DNA of 64,000 nt from an uncultured Alphaproteobacteria bacterium (GTDB lineage: Bacteria > Pseudomonadota > Alphaproteobacteria > Rhizobiales > Ancalomicrobiaceae). A program made the translations under genes and the position numbers. Position 1 is the stretch's first letter, and the number at the start of each line of letters is the position of its first letter. Under the pieces are notes generated by a model. That model saw nothing but the letters and a program-made list of their open reading frames with translations, was not told the DNA's origin and searched no databases. This document shows, piece after piece, positions 27,639 to 36,883 of this stretch. The DNA lies in the NCBI GenBank assembly GCA_937892955.1, contig CALBKH010000107.1:1-64000 (forward strand). The letters run 5' to 3'.

Positions 27639-27660
27639 CCGAATCGCGAACTCGATTCGG
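27639..27660. promoter_or_regulatory. Inverted repeat upstream of luxR, candidate lux-type box
   Basis: Perfect 8-bp arms CCGAATCG and CGATTCGG are separated by 6 bp, 70-90 bp before the luxR start and also 95 bp beyond the traG stop. Its 22-bp size and placement suit a regulator operator, though it does not match the tra box of Agrobacterium. Confidence 0.45.
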
Positions 27661-27755
27661 TAGGCTCAACCTACGGCAGCAGGATGGCGGACCTCCCAGA
27701 AATGGAAGCTCGGCAGTGCTCGAATTCATCGAGGATCGTCGGAACCGGTGCGGTG

Positions 27756-29696
27756 TCATCCGGCGTGAAAACGGTTCTCGGCGACGACGGCGCGCATCTC
27801 CGGTCGCCTGAACCAGAACGCCCGACCACATCGGATCGGTGGCTCAGCCAGAACGAAGACGATCTGCTCGTCGCCGCGAAGCCGCATGACCTCGTCGGGA
27901 TTGATCAGGTTGCGCCGCTGGACCGAGACGCTGGCCGAGCTCGTGGCGCCTCGCGCGTTCGCGCCGACCGTGCGCGACGTCGCCTCGACGGTCATCGTGC
28001 CGCAACGGTCGGAGACGTATTTCGCGGTCTCGTTGGAGTTGATCGCCGAGAACGAAATCCACGACGCCGAGTCCATCCAGGCGACGCGGCCGTCTTCGGA
28101 CCAGATCGCGTCCATCTGCCCGAGCGACTGGTAGATCATGACGAGGGTCGCCCGGTACTTGCGACCGGCATCGCGCACGAGCGTCAGCACCTGCATGTTC
28201 TGCAGGCGGGCGGCCTCGTCGACGAGGAACAGAACGCGCTTCGAGAGCGGCACGGCCGCCTCGTCGCCGCTGGCGAGACGAACGCTGTCGTGATGATGCA
28301 CGCTGTTGAGCAGCGCGCCGAGCACGACGCGACCGAGGCCGGGGTGCTCCTGTACGGTGGCGAGCGGCAGGTTGATGAAGACGTCGACGTGTTTCGTCGC
28401 GAGATCGGTGGTCTTCCAGCCGGTCGCGGTGCTCACCATGTCGGCGAAGCGTGGGAAGGCGAGCCAGTTCGTCATGTCGCCGGCATTGGAATAGATGCCG
28501 GAGAATGTGGCGCCGTGCATGCCGCGAAACGGTCCGAGCTGGCGATGCACGTAGCTGTCGACCGCCCACTCCTTCAGGATCGCCTCCAGCGTCGTCGTCT
28601 GGAAGTGATCGTGGCTCTCCGACATCAGGATGCGCAGGCGCCGGAGGGTGCGGTCGGTTTCCGATTTCGACAGGGTCAGATGGGCGAGGAGACCGCGGAT
28701 CAGCGCTTCGGCCATCTGGGCGAAGAACGGATCGCGGCTTTCGGTCTTCGAGCCGGCGAACCAACTCGCGACCGTCGCAATATCCTCTTCGGCGGTCTTG
28801 GTGCCGGTGCCGATCCAGTCGAGCAGATCGACCGACCCGGCCGGATCGTTCGGATCGATCGTGAAGATGTGGCGCGGCTCGTCGCGCAAGGTGGCCCGCG
28901 CGTCGCGCACCATGGGCAGCACTTCGATCGACGGATCGAAAACGACCGCGTTGCCCGGCCAACGCAGCAACGTCGGAACGACATTGGCCGTGGTCTTGCC
29001 GCCGCCCGATCCGGAAATCACCAGACCGTGGCCGCTGCCGATGCCGCGTTCGAGATCGAAGGCGAGGAGTGGTGCCGCCCCTCCCCGTCCCCAGGTGTCT
29101 GAGCGGCGAGGGTCGAAGCTCATCGCAAGATCGGGTTCGAGATCGACCCGAAAGCGCTCCCCGACGACGATCGATCCGGCGGCCGGCAATGCGGCCGCGG
29201 CCTGTTCCATCGTCGCCCACCGCGCGTCGCCGTAGACCGACGAGGCGGCGCGATGCCGTTCGACCGGATCGTGCGTCCGTCCCGCCGATCCGGCAGCCAC
29301 TCGGACGAGGAGAGCCCAGCCGATCAGCCAGAGCATGCAGCCGGCGACGATCGCGCGATCGGTGATCGGGAGATCGAAGCCGGGGACGGCGTAGAGCCGC
29401 ACGATCGTCGGACCGTAAGCCCACAGGGCGAGTGAGACGATCGCGACTGCCGAAGCGGTCCCGGTGAAGGCGGCGATGCGCGGCACGCGAATGCCGATCG
29501 TCGTGACGAAGAACCAGAGAGACAGGAAGGCGGCGATGCCGAGCCGCGTGCTGCGATCCAAGAGGGCAGCGAGCCGAGGATCGCCGTCACGAAACGCATC
29601 CGCGGCCCAGGGGCCGAGTGTCACCAGAACCGCGACGACGAGGAAGGCGACGGCGACGCGCCAGATCGTGGCGACGAGCTCGTCGATCTCAGGCAT
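27756..29696 (-). CDS. traG: Type IV coupling protein TraG (VirD4 family)
   Basis: A 646-aa inner-membrane ATPase that brings the relaxosome to the secretion channel. Four or so N-terminal helices (residues about 10-130) precede the motor domain with Walker A SGSGGGKT (228-235) and Walker B FLVDEAARL near residue 480. The overall layout (SVYGDARWAT before the P-loop) is that of Ti-type TraG. The ATG at 29696 overlaps the traD end by eight bases, so the two are one operon leading away from oriT. It is the only coupling protein in the window; DotL is absent. Confidence 0.93.
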   Translation of the reverse strand: MPEIDELVATIWRVAVAFLVVAVLVTLGPWAADAFRDGDPRLAALLDRSTRLGIAAFLSLWFFVTTIGIRVPRIAAFTGTASAVAIVSLALWAYGPTIVRLYAVPGFDLPITDRAIVAGCMLWLIGWALLVRVAAGSAGRTHDPVERHRAASSVYGDARWATMEQAAAALPAAGSIVVGERFRVDLEPDLAMSFDPRRSDTWGRGGAAPLLAFDLERGIGSGHGLVISGSGGGKTTANVVPTLLRWPGNAVVFDPSIEVLPMVRDARATLRDEPRHIFTIDPNDPAGSVDLLDWIGTGTKTAEEDIATVASWFAGSKTESRDPFFAQMAEALIRGLLAHLTLSKSETDRTLRRLRILMSESHDHFQTTTLEAILKEWAVDSYVHRQLGPFRGMHGATFSGIYSNAGDMTNWLAFPRFADMVSTATGWKTTDLATKHVDVFINLPLATVQEHPGLGRVVLGALLNSVHHHDSVRLASGDEAAVPLSKRVLFLVDEAARLQNMQVLTLVRDAGRKYRATLVMIYQSLGQMDAIWSEDGRVAWMDSASWISFSAINSNETAKYVSDRCGTMTVEATSRTVGANARGATSSASVSVQRRNLINPDEVMRLRGDEQIVFVLAEPPIRCGRAFWFRRPEMRAVVAENRFHAG

Positions 29697-30000
29697 CGAC
29701 CGATGCCACGGTGTCGGTCATCTCGTCGCCGGCCATCGCCCCGCCGGCGACGAACGCGGCGAAGAGCGGACGATCGGCATCGCGGACGAGGAAGCCGGGC
29801 AGTTCACGCCGCAACCAGGTCGAGACGAGTTTGACGGTCTCGTCGTCGGCCCGGTTCTCGAGGCGATGCAGGAGGAAGGCACCGAGCAGGACCTTGCGCC
29901 GTGTGTCCTCGGTGCGGGACTGCTTCGTCAGTCGCGCCTTGAGCGTCGCCTTCTTGGCTTCGAGTTCGGCCAATCGCTGCTCGATGCTCTTGCGCGCCAT
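29689..30000 (-). CDS. traD: TraD-family relaxosome accessory protein
   Basis: A 103-aa helical protein: basic coiled N-terminus (IEQRLAELEAKKATLKARL), then the RRKVLLGAFLL block typical of TraD/MobC accessory proteins of Ti-type plasmids, then an acidic tail. The gene begins at 30000, close to oriT, and overlaps traG. Such proteins help the relaxase assemble at oriT. Family assignment rests on the short block and on position between oriT and traG. Confidence 0.75.
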   Translation of the reverse strand: MARKSIEQRLAELEAKKATLKARLTKQSRTEDTRRKVLLGAFLLHRLENRADDETVKLVSTWLRRELPGFLVRDADRPLFAAFVAGGAMAGDEMTDTVASVDA

Positions 30001-30174
30001 TGGTTCTTTCCTTTCCGGTCGAATATGCCGAGGCTACACCTCGGTGCCATGGACACGGTTCATCCGTGGAAATGGCATATGGAAAGAAGAACAGCATTGC
30101 AATCGAGACAGTCGTACGGAAACCTATGCAACGAAGACACACCGTTACGACCGAACGAAGTGAGGAAGGACACA

Positions 30175-30204
30175 AGGGCGCACTTACGTGTTGCCGGCAA
30201 CACG
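30175..30204 (-). other. oriT: Origin of transfer (oriT) with RSF1010/MobQ-type nic site
   Basis: Read on the minus strand, a perfect 18-bp palindrome CGTGTTGCCGGCAACACG (30187-30204) is followed directly by GTAAGTGCGCCCT (30175-30187). RSF1010 is nicked at GTAAGTGCG^CCCT beside an inverted repeat, so the nick here is predicted between 30179 and 30178 on the minus strand. The site lies in the divergent gap between traD and traA, as on Ti plasmids. Confidence 0.88.
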
Positions 30205-30242
30205 GATCGTGGATAGCTCTATTCTGGAAATGGAGACTGTCT

Positions 30243-33200
30243 TTGGCGATTTTTCACGCCTCGATGAAGCCGATCTCTCGGGGCTCCGGGCGGAGCGCCG
30301 TGGCCGCCGCCGCCTATCGTACGGCGACGCGCCTCGTCAACGAGCGGGACGGTGTCGTTCACGACTACACGGGCAAGCGCGGTGTCTCCCACGTCGAGAT
30401 CGTGCTGCCGAAGGGAACAGAGGCAGCCTGGGCGCGCGACCGGTCGCTCCTGTGGAACGAGGCCGAGCGAAAGGAGACGCGCAGGGATGCGCGGGTCGCC
30501 CGTGAGGTGGAGGTGTCGCTGCCGCACGAGCTGTCGGCCGATGCGCGCAAAGAGCTCGCGCAGGAGTTCGCGCAGCACATCGCCGATCGGCATGGCGTCG
30601 CCGTCGACGTGGCGATCCATGTTCCCCATGACGAGATGGACGAGCGCAACCACCACGCCCACCTGCTGATGACGACGCGGGTCGTCTCGGCGGAAGGGCT
30701 CGGCGCGAAGACCGATCTCGAGCGACAGAACAAATGGCTGCTGTCGCAGGGGCGCGCGACGACGCAGATGCAGGTGAAGGAGCTACGGCAGAGCTGGGAG
30801 ACCCTGGCGAACGCGAAGCTCGCGGCCGCCGGCCTCGACGTGCGGATCGACCATCGCTCGCACGAAACGCTGGGGCTCGGGATAGAGCCGACACGGCATG
30901 TCGGTGTCCACGCGACCCAGCTTGCCAGGGTCGGTCGGGAGGTTTCGCGGGCGCGGCTCGACGCGGAGGCGTTTCGGCGCAACGCCGAGCTGATCCGGCG
31001 GAAGCCGGACGAGGTTCTCGCGCTTCTCACCAACGAGAAGAGCGTGTTCGATCGGCGCGACGTCGCCCGCGTCCTTCACCGTTACGTCGACGACGTACAG
31101 GTGTTCCAGAACGCCTTGGCTGCCGTGATGGCGTCGCCGCTCTTGGTCGAACTGCAGGCAGAGAGAAAGACCGAGGAGGTCAAGATCGAGCCGGCGCGGT
31201 ATTCGACGCGTGAGATGGTCGACCTCGAAGGGCGGCTCGCCGATGCGGCCGAGCGGCTGTCGGCGGACGCATCGCATCGCGTCGCCACGCGGCGAGTGGC
31301 ACGGGCGATCGAGCATCAGGACCACGCGATCCGCAAGGCGGTCGCGTCGGATTGCTCCGGCAAGGTCACGCGCGGCGAGATGACGATCGCTGAGCGCGAC
31401 CGTCGTGTCGCGCGGGCCGGATTGTCGGCCGAGCAACGACAGGCGATCGAGCACGTCACCGGGCCACGGCGCATCGCGGCGGTCGTCGGGTTCGCCGGTG
31501 CCGGCAAGTCGACCATGCTCGCGGCGGCGCACGAAGCATGGGAGGCGGAAGGCCGTCGTGTCTTCGGCGCTGCGCTCGCCGGCAAGGCCGCCGAAGGGCT
31601 CGAGGAATCCGCCGGCATCCGCAGCCGGACGCTGGCCTCCTGGGAGCGGCGTTGGGCGCAGGAGATCGATCTTCTGGAGAAGGGTGACGTTCTCGTCGTC
31701 GACGAGGCCGGCATGATCGGTTCGCGCCAGCTCGCCGGCTTCGTCGAAGAGGTCGAACGGCGCGGTGCGAAGCTGGTGCTGGTCGGTGATCACGAGCAGC
31801 TTCAGGCGATCGCCGCCGGCGCGCCGTTCCGCGCCATCGCCGAGCAGGTCGGGCACATCGAGCTTCAGGAGATTCGCAGACAGCGGGAAGACTGGCAGAG
31901 GGAGGCGTCGGTCGCCTTCGCCACCCATCGCACGGCGGAGGGTCTTCGTGCCTATGCAGAACGAGGTGCGGTGCGGTTCGACGACACGCGCGAGAGCGCC
32001 CGGAGCACGCTCGTCGCCGACTATCTCGCCGATCGAGAGGTCCATCCTGACGCGAGCCGTGTGGCGATGGCGCATCGCCGTGTCGACGCCCGGGCGATCA
32101 ACGACGAGATCCGCGCCGCGCTCCAAGAACGTGGAGAACTCGCCCGCGGGATCGAAGCGGGAGAGCGGGCCTTCGAGACGAACGATGGTCTCCGTGCCTT
32201 CGCGCCGTCCGATCGCGTCGTCTTCCTCGAAAACGACGCCGATCTCGGGGTGAAGAACGGCATGCTCGGCAGCGTCGCCGAGGTCCATCCCGATCGGTTG
32301 GTCGTCGCCCTCGACGGTCGCGGGGACGATACCGTCGTCGTGCCGATCGAGACCTATCGAGCCATCGATCACGGCTACGCCACCACGGTCCACAAGCTGC
32401 AGGGGGCGACGGTCGACCGGGCCTTCGTCCTGGCCTCCGATACGATGGACCGGCATCTGACCTATGTGGCGATGACCAGGCATCGATCCGACGTGCGGCT
32501 CTACGCCGGCGCGGAGGAGTTCGCCGATCGGCGAGCCGGCGTTCTCGTCGCACACGGACGGGCGCCTTACGAGAACAATCCGGCGAACCGTGACAGCTGG
32601 TTCGTGACGCTGGAGAACGCGAGGGGCGAGCGACACACGACTTGGGGCGTCGACCTCGGCCGAGCGATCGAAGCCGCGAAACCCAACATCGGCGAACGCA
32701 TCCGGCTCGAACATCTCGGCAAGGTGCCGGTCGCGCTGCCCAATGGGGCGATGGTCGAACGCAACGGCTGGAAGGTTCACCGCGCCGAGGAGCTTTTGCT
32801 CGACCGTCTTGTCGATCGGCTGTCGCGGTCCGGCGCCAAGGAGAACACGCTCGACTACGGTCGGGACTTCGCCGATCGGCGCGGGATCGCCGCGCGTCTC
32901 GGGATCGTCAGCGAGATCGTCGTCTCCAAGGGGGTTCCGAAGGCATTGGACGAAGCAGCCCCGGTCGGGGAACTCGTGCCGGCGGCGCCGGCGAAGGAGG
33001 CAACCATGGACGACATGTTCGGCAGGTTCGATCGGGCCGAAGTCCCCTTAGCCTGGACGGCGGCGATCGATCGTGTGCGAAGCCACGTCGCTCGGGATCT
33101 GGTGCTCGCCTATCGCGATCCGCAGGCGCTGCAGGCGAGGATCGACGATCTCGTCGCGCGCCGGCGCTTCGATGATGTTCAGCCGGAACTCGACAGGACT

Positions 33201-33707
33201 GCGGCGGCGCCGGAACTCGCAGGCGGGCTGAAGGGTGCCGCCGGCTGGTTCGGCAAGATCGACGAACCACGAAAGGCCGCACAGCTCGCCGTGTCGCGGC
33301 TCGCGAAGATCGGTGCGCTGTTCGTCGAGGTGCGCAACTTCATCGAGAGCGAATACCGCGAGCAGGTCCGAGGCGCCAACGTACGGGGTGCGCGCGTCGT
33401 GCCCATGCCATCTCCAGAGCTTCGGGTGGCACTCGCCGAGAAGAAGCCGATGGAGGGCAAGCTCGCCGACGAGATCACGACAATCCGGGCCGCGGTCGAG
33501 CGTCGGTTCACGCCGGAGGAACGGCGCGAACTGTGGTCGGGCGACATCGAGCGGATCCGACGCGTGGTGCCGGAAAGCACCGACCTTGACGCCCTCCGCG
33601 ATCTAGCCGGACCGATCGAGGTGCAGGGGCGTGAGGTCGAGAGCCGGCGGGTGATCGAACGCTTCCTCGAGGAGGAAAAGGCGGAGGAGTCCGGGTTGTC
33701 GATGTGA
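30243..33707 (+). CDS. traA: TraA conjugative relaxase-helicase (MobQ)
   Basis: An 1154-aa bifunctional protein that nicks oriT and unwinds the transferred strand. It begins at a TTG (30243) with GGAGA eight bases upstream; the residues AIFHASMKPISRGSGRSAVAAAAYR match the usual start of TraA. The relaxase domain has the metal-binding His cluster DERNHHAHLLMTTR (residues about 130-145). The helicase follows, with Walker A VGFAGAGKST, Walker B VLVVDEAGM and a late GYATTVHKLQGATVD motif. A C-terminal extension of about 350 residues is alpha-helical. It is divergent from traD-traG across oriT. Confidence 0.95.
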   Translation: MAIFHASMKPISRGSGRSAVAAAAYRTATRLVNERDGVVHDYTGKRGVSHVEIVLPKGTEAAWARDRSLLWNEAERKETRRDARVAREVEVSLPHELSADARKELAQEFAQHIADRHGVAVDVAIHVPHDEMDERNHHAHLLMTTRVVSAEGLGAKTDLERQNKWLLSQGRATTQMQVKELRQSWETLANAKLAAAGLDVRIDHRSHETLGLGIEPTRHVGVHATQLARVGREVSRARLDAEAFRRNAELIRRKPDEVLALLTNEKSVFDRRDVARVLHRYVDDVQVFQNALAAVMASPLLVELQAERKTEEVKIEPARYSTREMVDLEGRLADAAERLSADASHRVATRRVARAIEHQDHAIRKAVASDCSGKVTRGEMTIAERDRRVARAGLSAEQRQAIEHVTGPRRIAAVVGFAGAGKSTMLAAAHEAWEAEGRRVFGAALAGKAAEGLEESAGIRSRTLASWERRWAQEIDLLEKGDVLVVDEAGMIGSRQLAGFVEEVERRGAKLVLVGDHEQLQAIAAGAPFRAIAEQVGHIELQEIRRQREDWQREASVAFATHRTAEGLRAYAERGAVRFDDTRESARSTLVADYLADREVHPDASRVAMAHRRVDARAINDEIRAALQERGELARGIEAGERAFETNDGLRAFAPSDRVVFLENDADLGVKNGMLGSVAEVHPDRLVVALDGRGDDTVVVPIETYRAIDHGYATTVHKLQGATVDRAFVLASDTMDRHLTYVAMTRHRSDVRLYAGAEEFADRRAGVLVAHGRAPYENNPANRDSWFVTLENARGERHTTWGVDLGRAIEAAKPNIGERIRLEHLGKVPVALPNGAMVERNGWKVHRAEELLLDRLVDRLSRSGAKENTLDYGRDFADRRGIAARLGIVSEIVVSKGVPKALDEAAPVGELVPAAPAKEATMDDMFGRFDRAEVPLAWTAAIDRVRSHVARDLVLAYRDPQALQARIDDLVARRRFDDVQPELDRTAAAPELAGGLKGAAGWFGKIDEPRKAAQLAVSRLAKIGALFVEVRNFIESEYREQVRGANVRGARVVPMPSPELRVALAEKKPMEGKLADEITTIRAAVERRFTPEERRELWSGDIERIRRVVPESTDLDALRDLAGPIEVQGREVESRRVIERFLEEEKAEESGLSM

Positions 33708-33770
33708 GCGAGGGCGTCGAGGGAGGAAGGCCGCCGTATTCTTGTTCCAGCAAGGTCTTCGGTCTATATT

Positions 33771-34094
33771 ATGCGGAAGAAATCGGCTCGTGGCCGAGCA
33801 GAGCATGCGGAGAGCGTGACGACGATGTCCCCGGTGGCTTCCATGGTGCTGACGACCGTGACCGCGCCTTATGGCGTGAAGGTGTCGGCGCGTGAACTCG
33901 CCGACAGGCTTCAGGATCCGGCGAGCGCTGCGGTCTTCGACGCACCGACTTTTGCTTTCTTTTCCGAGGTGAGCCCCAGGCTCCAGGCCGCATTCATCGA
34001 AGAAATGGGTGTGAGCAAGGCCGATGCGGCCGTAGTTGCGGCCCTCTTCTCCGACGCGGCCGGTTATGAGCTGCCTCTGGCTGTTCGCTCGTGA
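33771..34094 (+). CDS. Putative antitoxin partner of an AbiEii-type toxin
   Basis: A protein of up to 107 aa. An internal ATG at 33825 (MSPVASMVL) has a GGAG upstream and may be the true start. It is helical with no clear family motif. Its last three bases overlap the start of the nucleotidyltransferase toxin gene (GTGA at 34091-34094), the usual sign of a toxin-antitoxin pair. Function is inferred from this coupling. Confidence 0.55.
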   Translation: MRKKSARGRAEHAESVTTMSPVASMVLTTVTAPYGVKVSARELADRLQDPASAAVFDAPTFAFFSEVSPRLQAAFIEEMGVSKADAAVVAALFSDAAGYELPLAVRS

Positions 34095-34762
34095 ACACGC
34101 CGAACCCCAGTCGATGGGGTGAACTGTTCGACCAAGCGATGCTGATCATCGATCAGGCCAATGGCGAGGGCGATATTGTCGGCGCGTGGACTTTCGGCGG
34201 CGGTACGGCTCTGATGCTGCAGATCGGGCACCGACAGAGCCACGACATAGATCTCTTCGTCGACGACCCGCAGATTCTGCCCTACCTGAACCCCAACACT
34301 CAGGGTTATCGGATGGATGTGGCGCCGTCGTCCTATGACAGCGACGGGACGCGATCTCTCAAGCTGTCCTTCGATGGGATCGGAGAAATCGACTTTATTT
34401 GCACCGGCTCCCTATCGGAGAACCCGACGGTCGAGACGGAGGTGCGCGGACGGATGGTGCGGGTCGAGACCCCGCTGGAGATCATCACGAAGAAGCTCGT
34501 CTATCGCGGTTCTCACCTGCAACCACGCGACATGTTCGATATTGCCGCCGTCCTCTTGCGGCGAGGTTCAGATGAACTCGAAGCGGGTTTGCGGGCGCAC
34601 GTTGACGCGTGTCGTGTCGCTCTTTCGGCCGCCGAGCGCTTCTCGTCGTCATCAGCGACGAGCATCATGAGCAAGCTGATGATCCAGAGCGGTTTCGAAG
34701 AACTGCCGGACACGGCTCAGAATGTCGTCATCACCTTTCTTCGGCGCGTCGTCGCCGGCTGA
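34091..34762 (+). CDS. AbiEii/AbiGii-type nucleotidyltransferase toxin
   Basis: A 223-aa protein starting at GTG 34091. The nucleotidyltransferase signature is clear: FGGGTALMLQIGHRQSHDIDLF, with the GG-T and D-x-D metal-binding elements spaced as in AbiEii. Further elements include IDFICTG and ETPLEIITKKLVYRG. Type IV toxins of this group transfer nucleotides to tRNA or other targets and can serve as abortive-infection or plasmid-maintenance modules. It follows the relaxase gene, consistent with plasmid stabilisation. Confidence 0.8.
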   Translation: MNTPNPSRWGELFDQAMLIIDQANGEGDIVGAWTFGGGTALMLQIGHRQSHDIDLFVDDPQILPYLNPNTQGYRMDVAPSSYDSDGTRSLKLSFDGIGEIDFICTGSLSENPTVETEVRGRMVRVETPLEIITKKLVYRGSHLQPRDMFDIAAVLLRRGSDELEAGLRAHVDACRVALSAAERFSSSSATSIMSKLMIQSGFEELPDTAQNVVITFLRRVVAG

Positions 34763-34841
34763 ACGCTGGGTCGATGGGAGCAAAGCTCACGAACTTCTGC
34801 CAGAATTCTCTATCAAGCGGCCCCGTCTTTCCCTTGAGCCC

Positions 34842-34920
34842 GCCCAGCTGATCCGCCCGAGCGTCTCGTAGAGCGTCGATCGGGCGATTTCGGGCGGTGG
34901 CAGATTCTCGACTTGCTGAC
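34842..34920 (-). pseudogene. C-terminal fragment of a serine resolvase
   Basis: About 80 bp resembles, at roughly 80% identity and in the same orientation, the 3' end of the resolvase gene at 39834-40439; it encodes the ARSTLYETLGRI end of the helix-turn-helix. It marks the left edge of the metabolic cargo. No other part of that resolvase is seen here. Confidence 0.6.
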
Positions 34921-34960
34921 GCCCTCGCTGAAGAGACCGAATATTTTCAGTGTCACAGGG

Positions 34961-36154
34961 TCATCGAAGCGTTGGTTGACGCAGCAATTGCAGTGCCACC
35001 AACGACGCCGAAAGGACACAGGCCGCTCCGACCAGGAAGGTGGACCCGAGCCCGACGCCACCAGCGACGATGCCCAGCACCGGACCCGTCATCCCCAGCG
35101 CAAGGTCGAGACAGGCGGTATAGGCGCCCATGGTGATGCCTCGACTTTCGGGAGGGGTGCGCCGCACCGCCTCGACGCCGAGCCCCGGGAATACGAGCGC
35201 ATAACCGAGGCCGGTCAATGCGGCCCCGATCGCGGCCGGAACGATGGAGGACGCCAGCCCCATGAGCGCGAGACCAGCCGCTTCCAGCACGACGCAAACG
35301 AGTGCGACCCTGGCTCCGCCGAGCTTGTCGGGAAGGTGACCGACCAGCAGGCGCGCGAGGATGAGCGCGACCGCATAGGCGGTGAATGCCAGCCAAACCG
35401 GCATCCAACCACGCTCGGCAAACAGAAGCGAAGCGAAGGACAGGATGACGCCGAAGCCGACGCTGGCGAGCGCGGCCCCGAGGCCGGGCAACCAGATCGT
35501 CTTCAGAACTGCCGCCATGCCGTGAGGTTCCCGGCGATCCGGCTTCTGTTGATCGCGCAACGGCGCCACGAGCAACAACGTCGCGAGCGATGCGAGCATG
35601 GTGACTGCCGCGACGCCTGTGAAGCCGGTGCGATCGTAGATCGCCACACCGATTGGTGCGCTGGCCGCGAAAGCGGCGAACATCGCCGTGCCCATCCATG
35701 CGATGACTTGGCCGGCGTTGGTGGCACCGACGCGGGCAAGCCCCCAGACCGTTGCTCCGGTGATGACGAAGCTCTCGGCGCCGCCGAGTACGGCTCGGCC
35801 AACCAGGAGGACGATGACCGAGGTGGTCGAGTTCGCGGCGAACTGGAGCGACGCGAGGTAGATCAATCCAGCGGCCGCTGCTGCTGCCAAACCGATCGAG
35901 ACTGCGGTTTTCGCCCCACGGACGTCACAGGTCCGGCCGGACCAGACGCGCGAGAATAGAGAAGCAGCGAACTGGCTGCCCGTGACGAGGCCGACGATGG
36001 CGGGGCCGAAGCCGAGGGTGTGGTGGACGTGAAGCGGCAGCACCGGAAGGCCGAGCCCGATCGCGAGGAACGCGATCAGGACGACGGCGAAGATCGGCGT
36101 CAGTTCGGCGACGACGGTCTTTTGCGGCGTTGCGGCGTCCGAGGCTCGGGGCAT
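34961..36154 (-). CDS. Major facilitator superfamily transporter
   Basis: A 397-aa, 12-helix carrier in the YhhS/AraJ-like drug-efflux range: GLGLPVLPLHVHHTLGFGP in helix 1, SRVWSGRTCDVRGAK loop 2-3 motif. ATG 36154 is chosen because upstream in-frame sequence is non-hydrophobic. It is the last gene of the cargo operon. It probably exports or imports a small compound handled by the neighbouring oxidoreductases; the substrate is unknown. Confidence 0.87.
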   Translation of the reverse strand: MPRASDAATPQKTVVAELTPIFAVVLIAFLAIGLGLPVLPLHVHHTLGFGPAIVGLVTGSQFAASLFSRVWSGRTCDVRGAKTAVSIGLAAAAAAGLIYLASLQFAANSTTSVIVLLVGRAVLGGAESFVITGATVWGLARVGATNAGQVIAWMGTAMFAAFAASAPIGVAIYDRTGFTGVAAVTMLASLATLLLVAPLRDQQKPDRREPHGMAAVLKTIWLPGLGAALASVGFGVILSFASLLFAERGWMPVWLAFTAYAVALILARLLVGHLPDKLGGARVALVCVVLEAAGLALMGLASSIVPAAIGAALTGLGYALVFPGLGVEAVRRTPPESRGITMGAYTACLDLALGMTGPVLGIVAGGVGLGSTFLVGAACVLSASLVALQLLRQPTLR

Positions 36155-36155
36155 G

Positions 36156-36620
36156 TCAGGGCACGCTCCGAATTCGGTCCGACGTGAAGAGGTAGTCCTG
36201 CGAGGCCTGCGACACGTGACAGGAACGGCAGCGATCGAGGTTTTCGCTGGTCTTGACCGTGCGATCCGGATTGAACCACTGGAACTCCCAATCACCGGTA
36301 CGGAGTCCCGGTGGATGTAGGGTGCTCCAACCGATGCGCTTTTCGAGAACGACGTAACGGAAGAGGACGTCGGAGCGATAGTCTTCCATCGTGATGACGG
36401 TGCCGCTCGGCAGCGGTTTGCCCGCCTTCAACGCATCGACGGCCTCCCGACTGGTAAACAGTTCTTCACGAGTGTCGCCGCGATTGATCGTCGCGTAATG
36501 CACGCCCTTCGCGTAGCCCGACGGGAACCGTACCGGAGTGTCTTCCGCATGAACCGCGACGACGCAAGCGAAGGCGAGGCCCGCAGCGATCGCTGCGCGC
36601 AATGAAAGGGACCTGTTCAT
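36156..36620 (-). CDS. Cytochrome P460-family protein
   Basis: A 154-aa exported protein: signal peptide (AAIAAGLAFACVVAVHA), the P460 body (YAKGVHYATINRG, EDYRSDVLFRYVVLEKR) and a CRSCH heme c motif at 131-135 near the C-terminus. P460 proteins oxidise hydroxylamine or act as peroxide- or NO-responsive heme proteins in the periplasm. It is in a tight operon with a tautomerase, alcohol dehydrogenase and cupin. The physiological role here is unknown. Confidence 0.83.
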   Translation of the reverse strand: MNRSLSLRAAIAAGLAFACVVAVHAEDTPVRFPSGYAKGVHYATINRGDTREELFTSREAVDALKAGKPLPSGTVITMEDYRSDVLFRYVVLEKRIGWSTLHPPGLRTGDWEFQWFNPDRTVKTSENLDRCRSCHVSQASQDYLFTSDRIRSVP

Positions 36621-36636
36621 GGGGATCCTCGGTGAC

Positions 36637-36873
36637 CTAGAGATCGGCGAGCGTGTAGCCCGGCTTCTTGTAGAGCTGTTCCGGCTTTCCGGTGATGTCG
36701 GGTTTGAAGACCTTCTCGGCCCAGTCTCTGGGCGTGACCTCTTCCATGGCGACCGACACCGAGGCCTCGCCGTAGTTCAGGATCGACATGACGGCTTCGG
36801 CGATCGCATCGGCGAGCTTCTGTTTTTGCTGCTCCGATCTGCCGGGCCAGAGTTTGATGACGACGTGCGGCAT
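36637..36873 (-). CDS. 4-Oxalocrotonate tautomerase family protein
   Basis: A 78-aa tautomerase-fold protein with the N-terminal catalytic Pro after Met (MPHVVIKLWPGRSEQQKQ) and the VSVAMEEVTPRDW stretch. Such enzymes catalyse keto-enol or dehalogenation chemistry as hexamers or related assemblies. It lies between the P460 and alcohol dehydrogenase genes. Length is slightly above the 62-residue archetype. Confidence 0.88.
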   Translation of the reverse strand: MPHVVIKLWPGRSEQQKQKLADAIAEAVMSILNYGEASVSVAMEEVTPRDWAEKVFKPDITGKPEQLYKKPGYTLADL

Positions 36874-36883
36874 CGCCGCTTCC

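Noticed and set aside
33708..34960. Restriction-modification or other defence island
   Set aside because: Only an AbiEii-type pair is present; no methyltransferase, nuclease or helicase defence genes accompany it.
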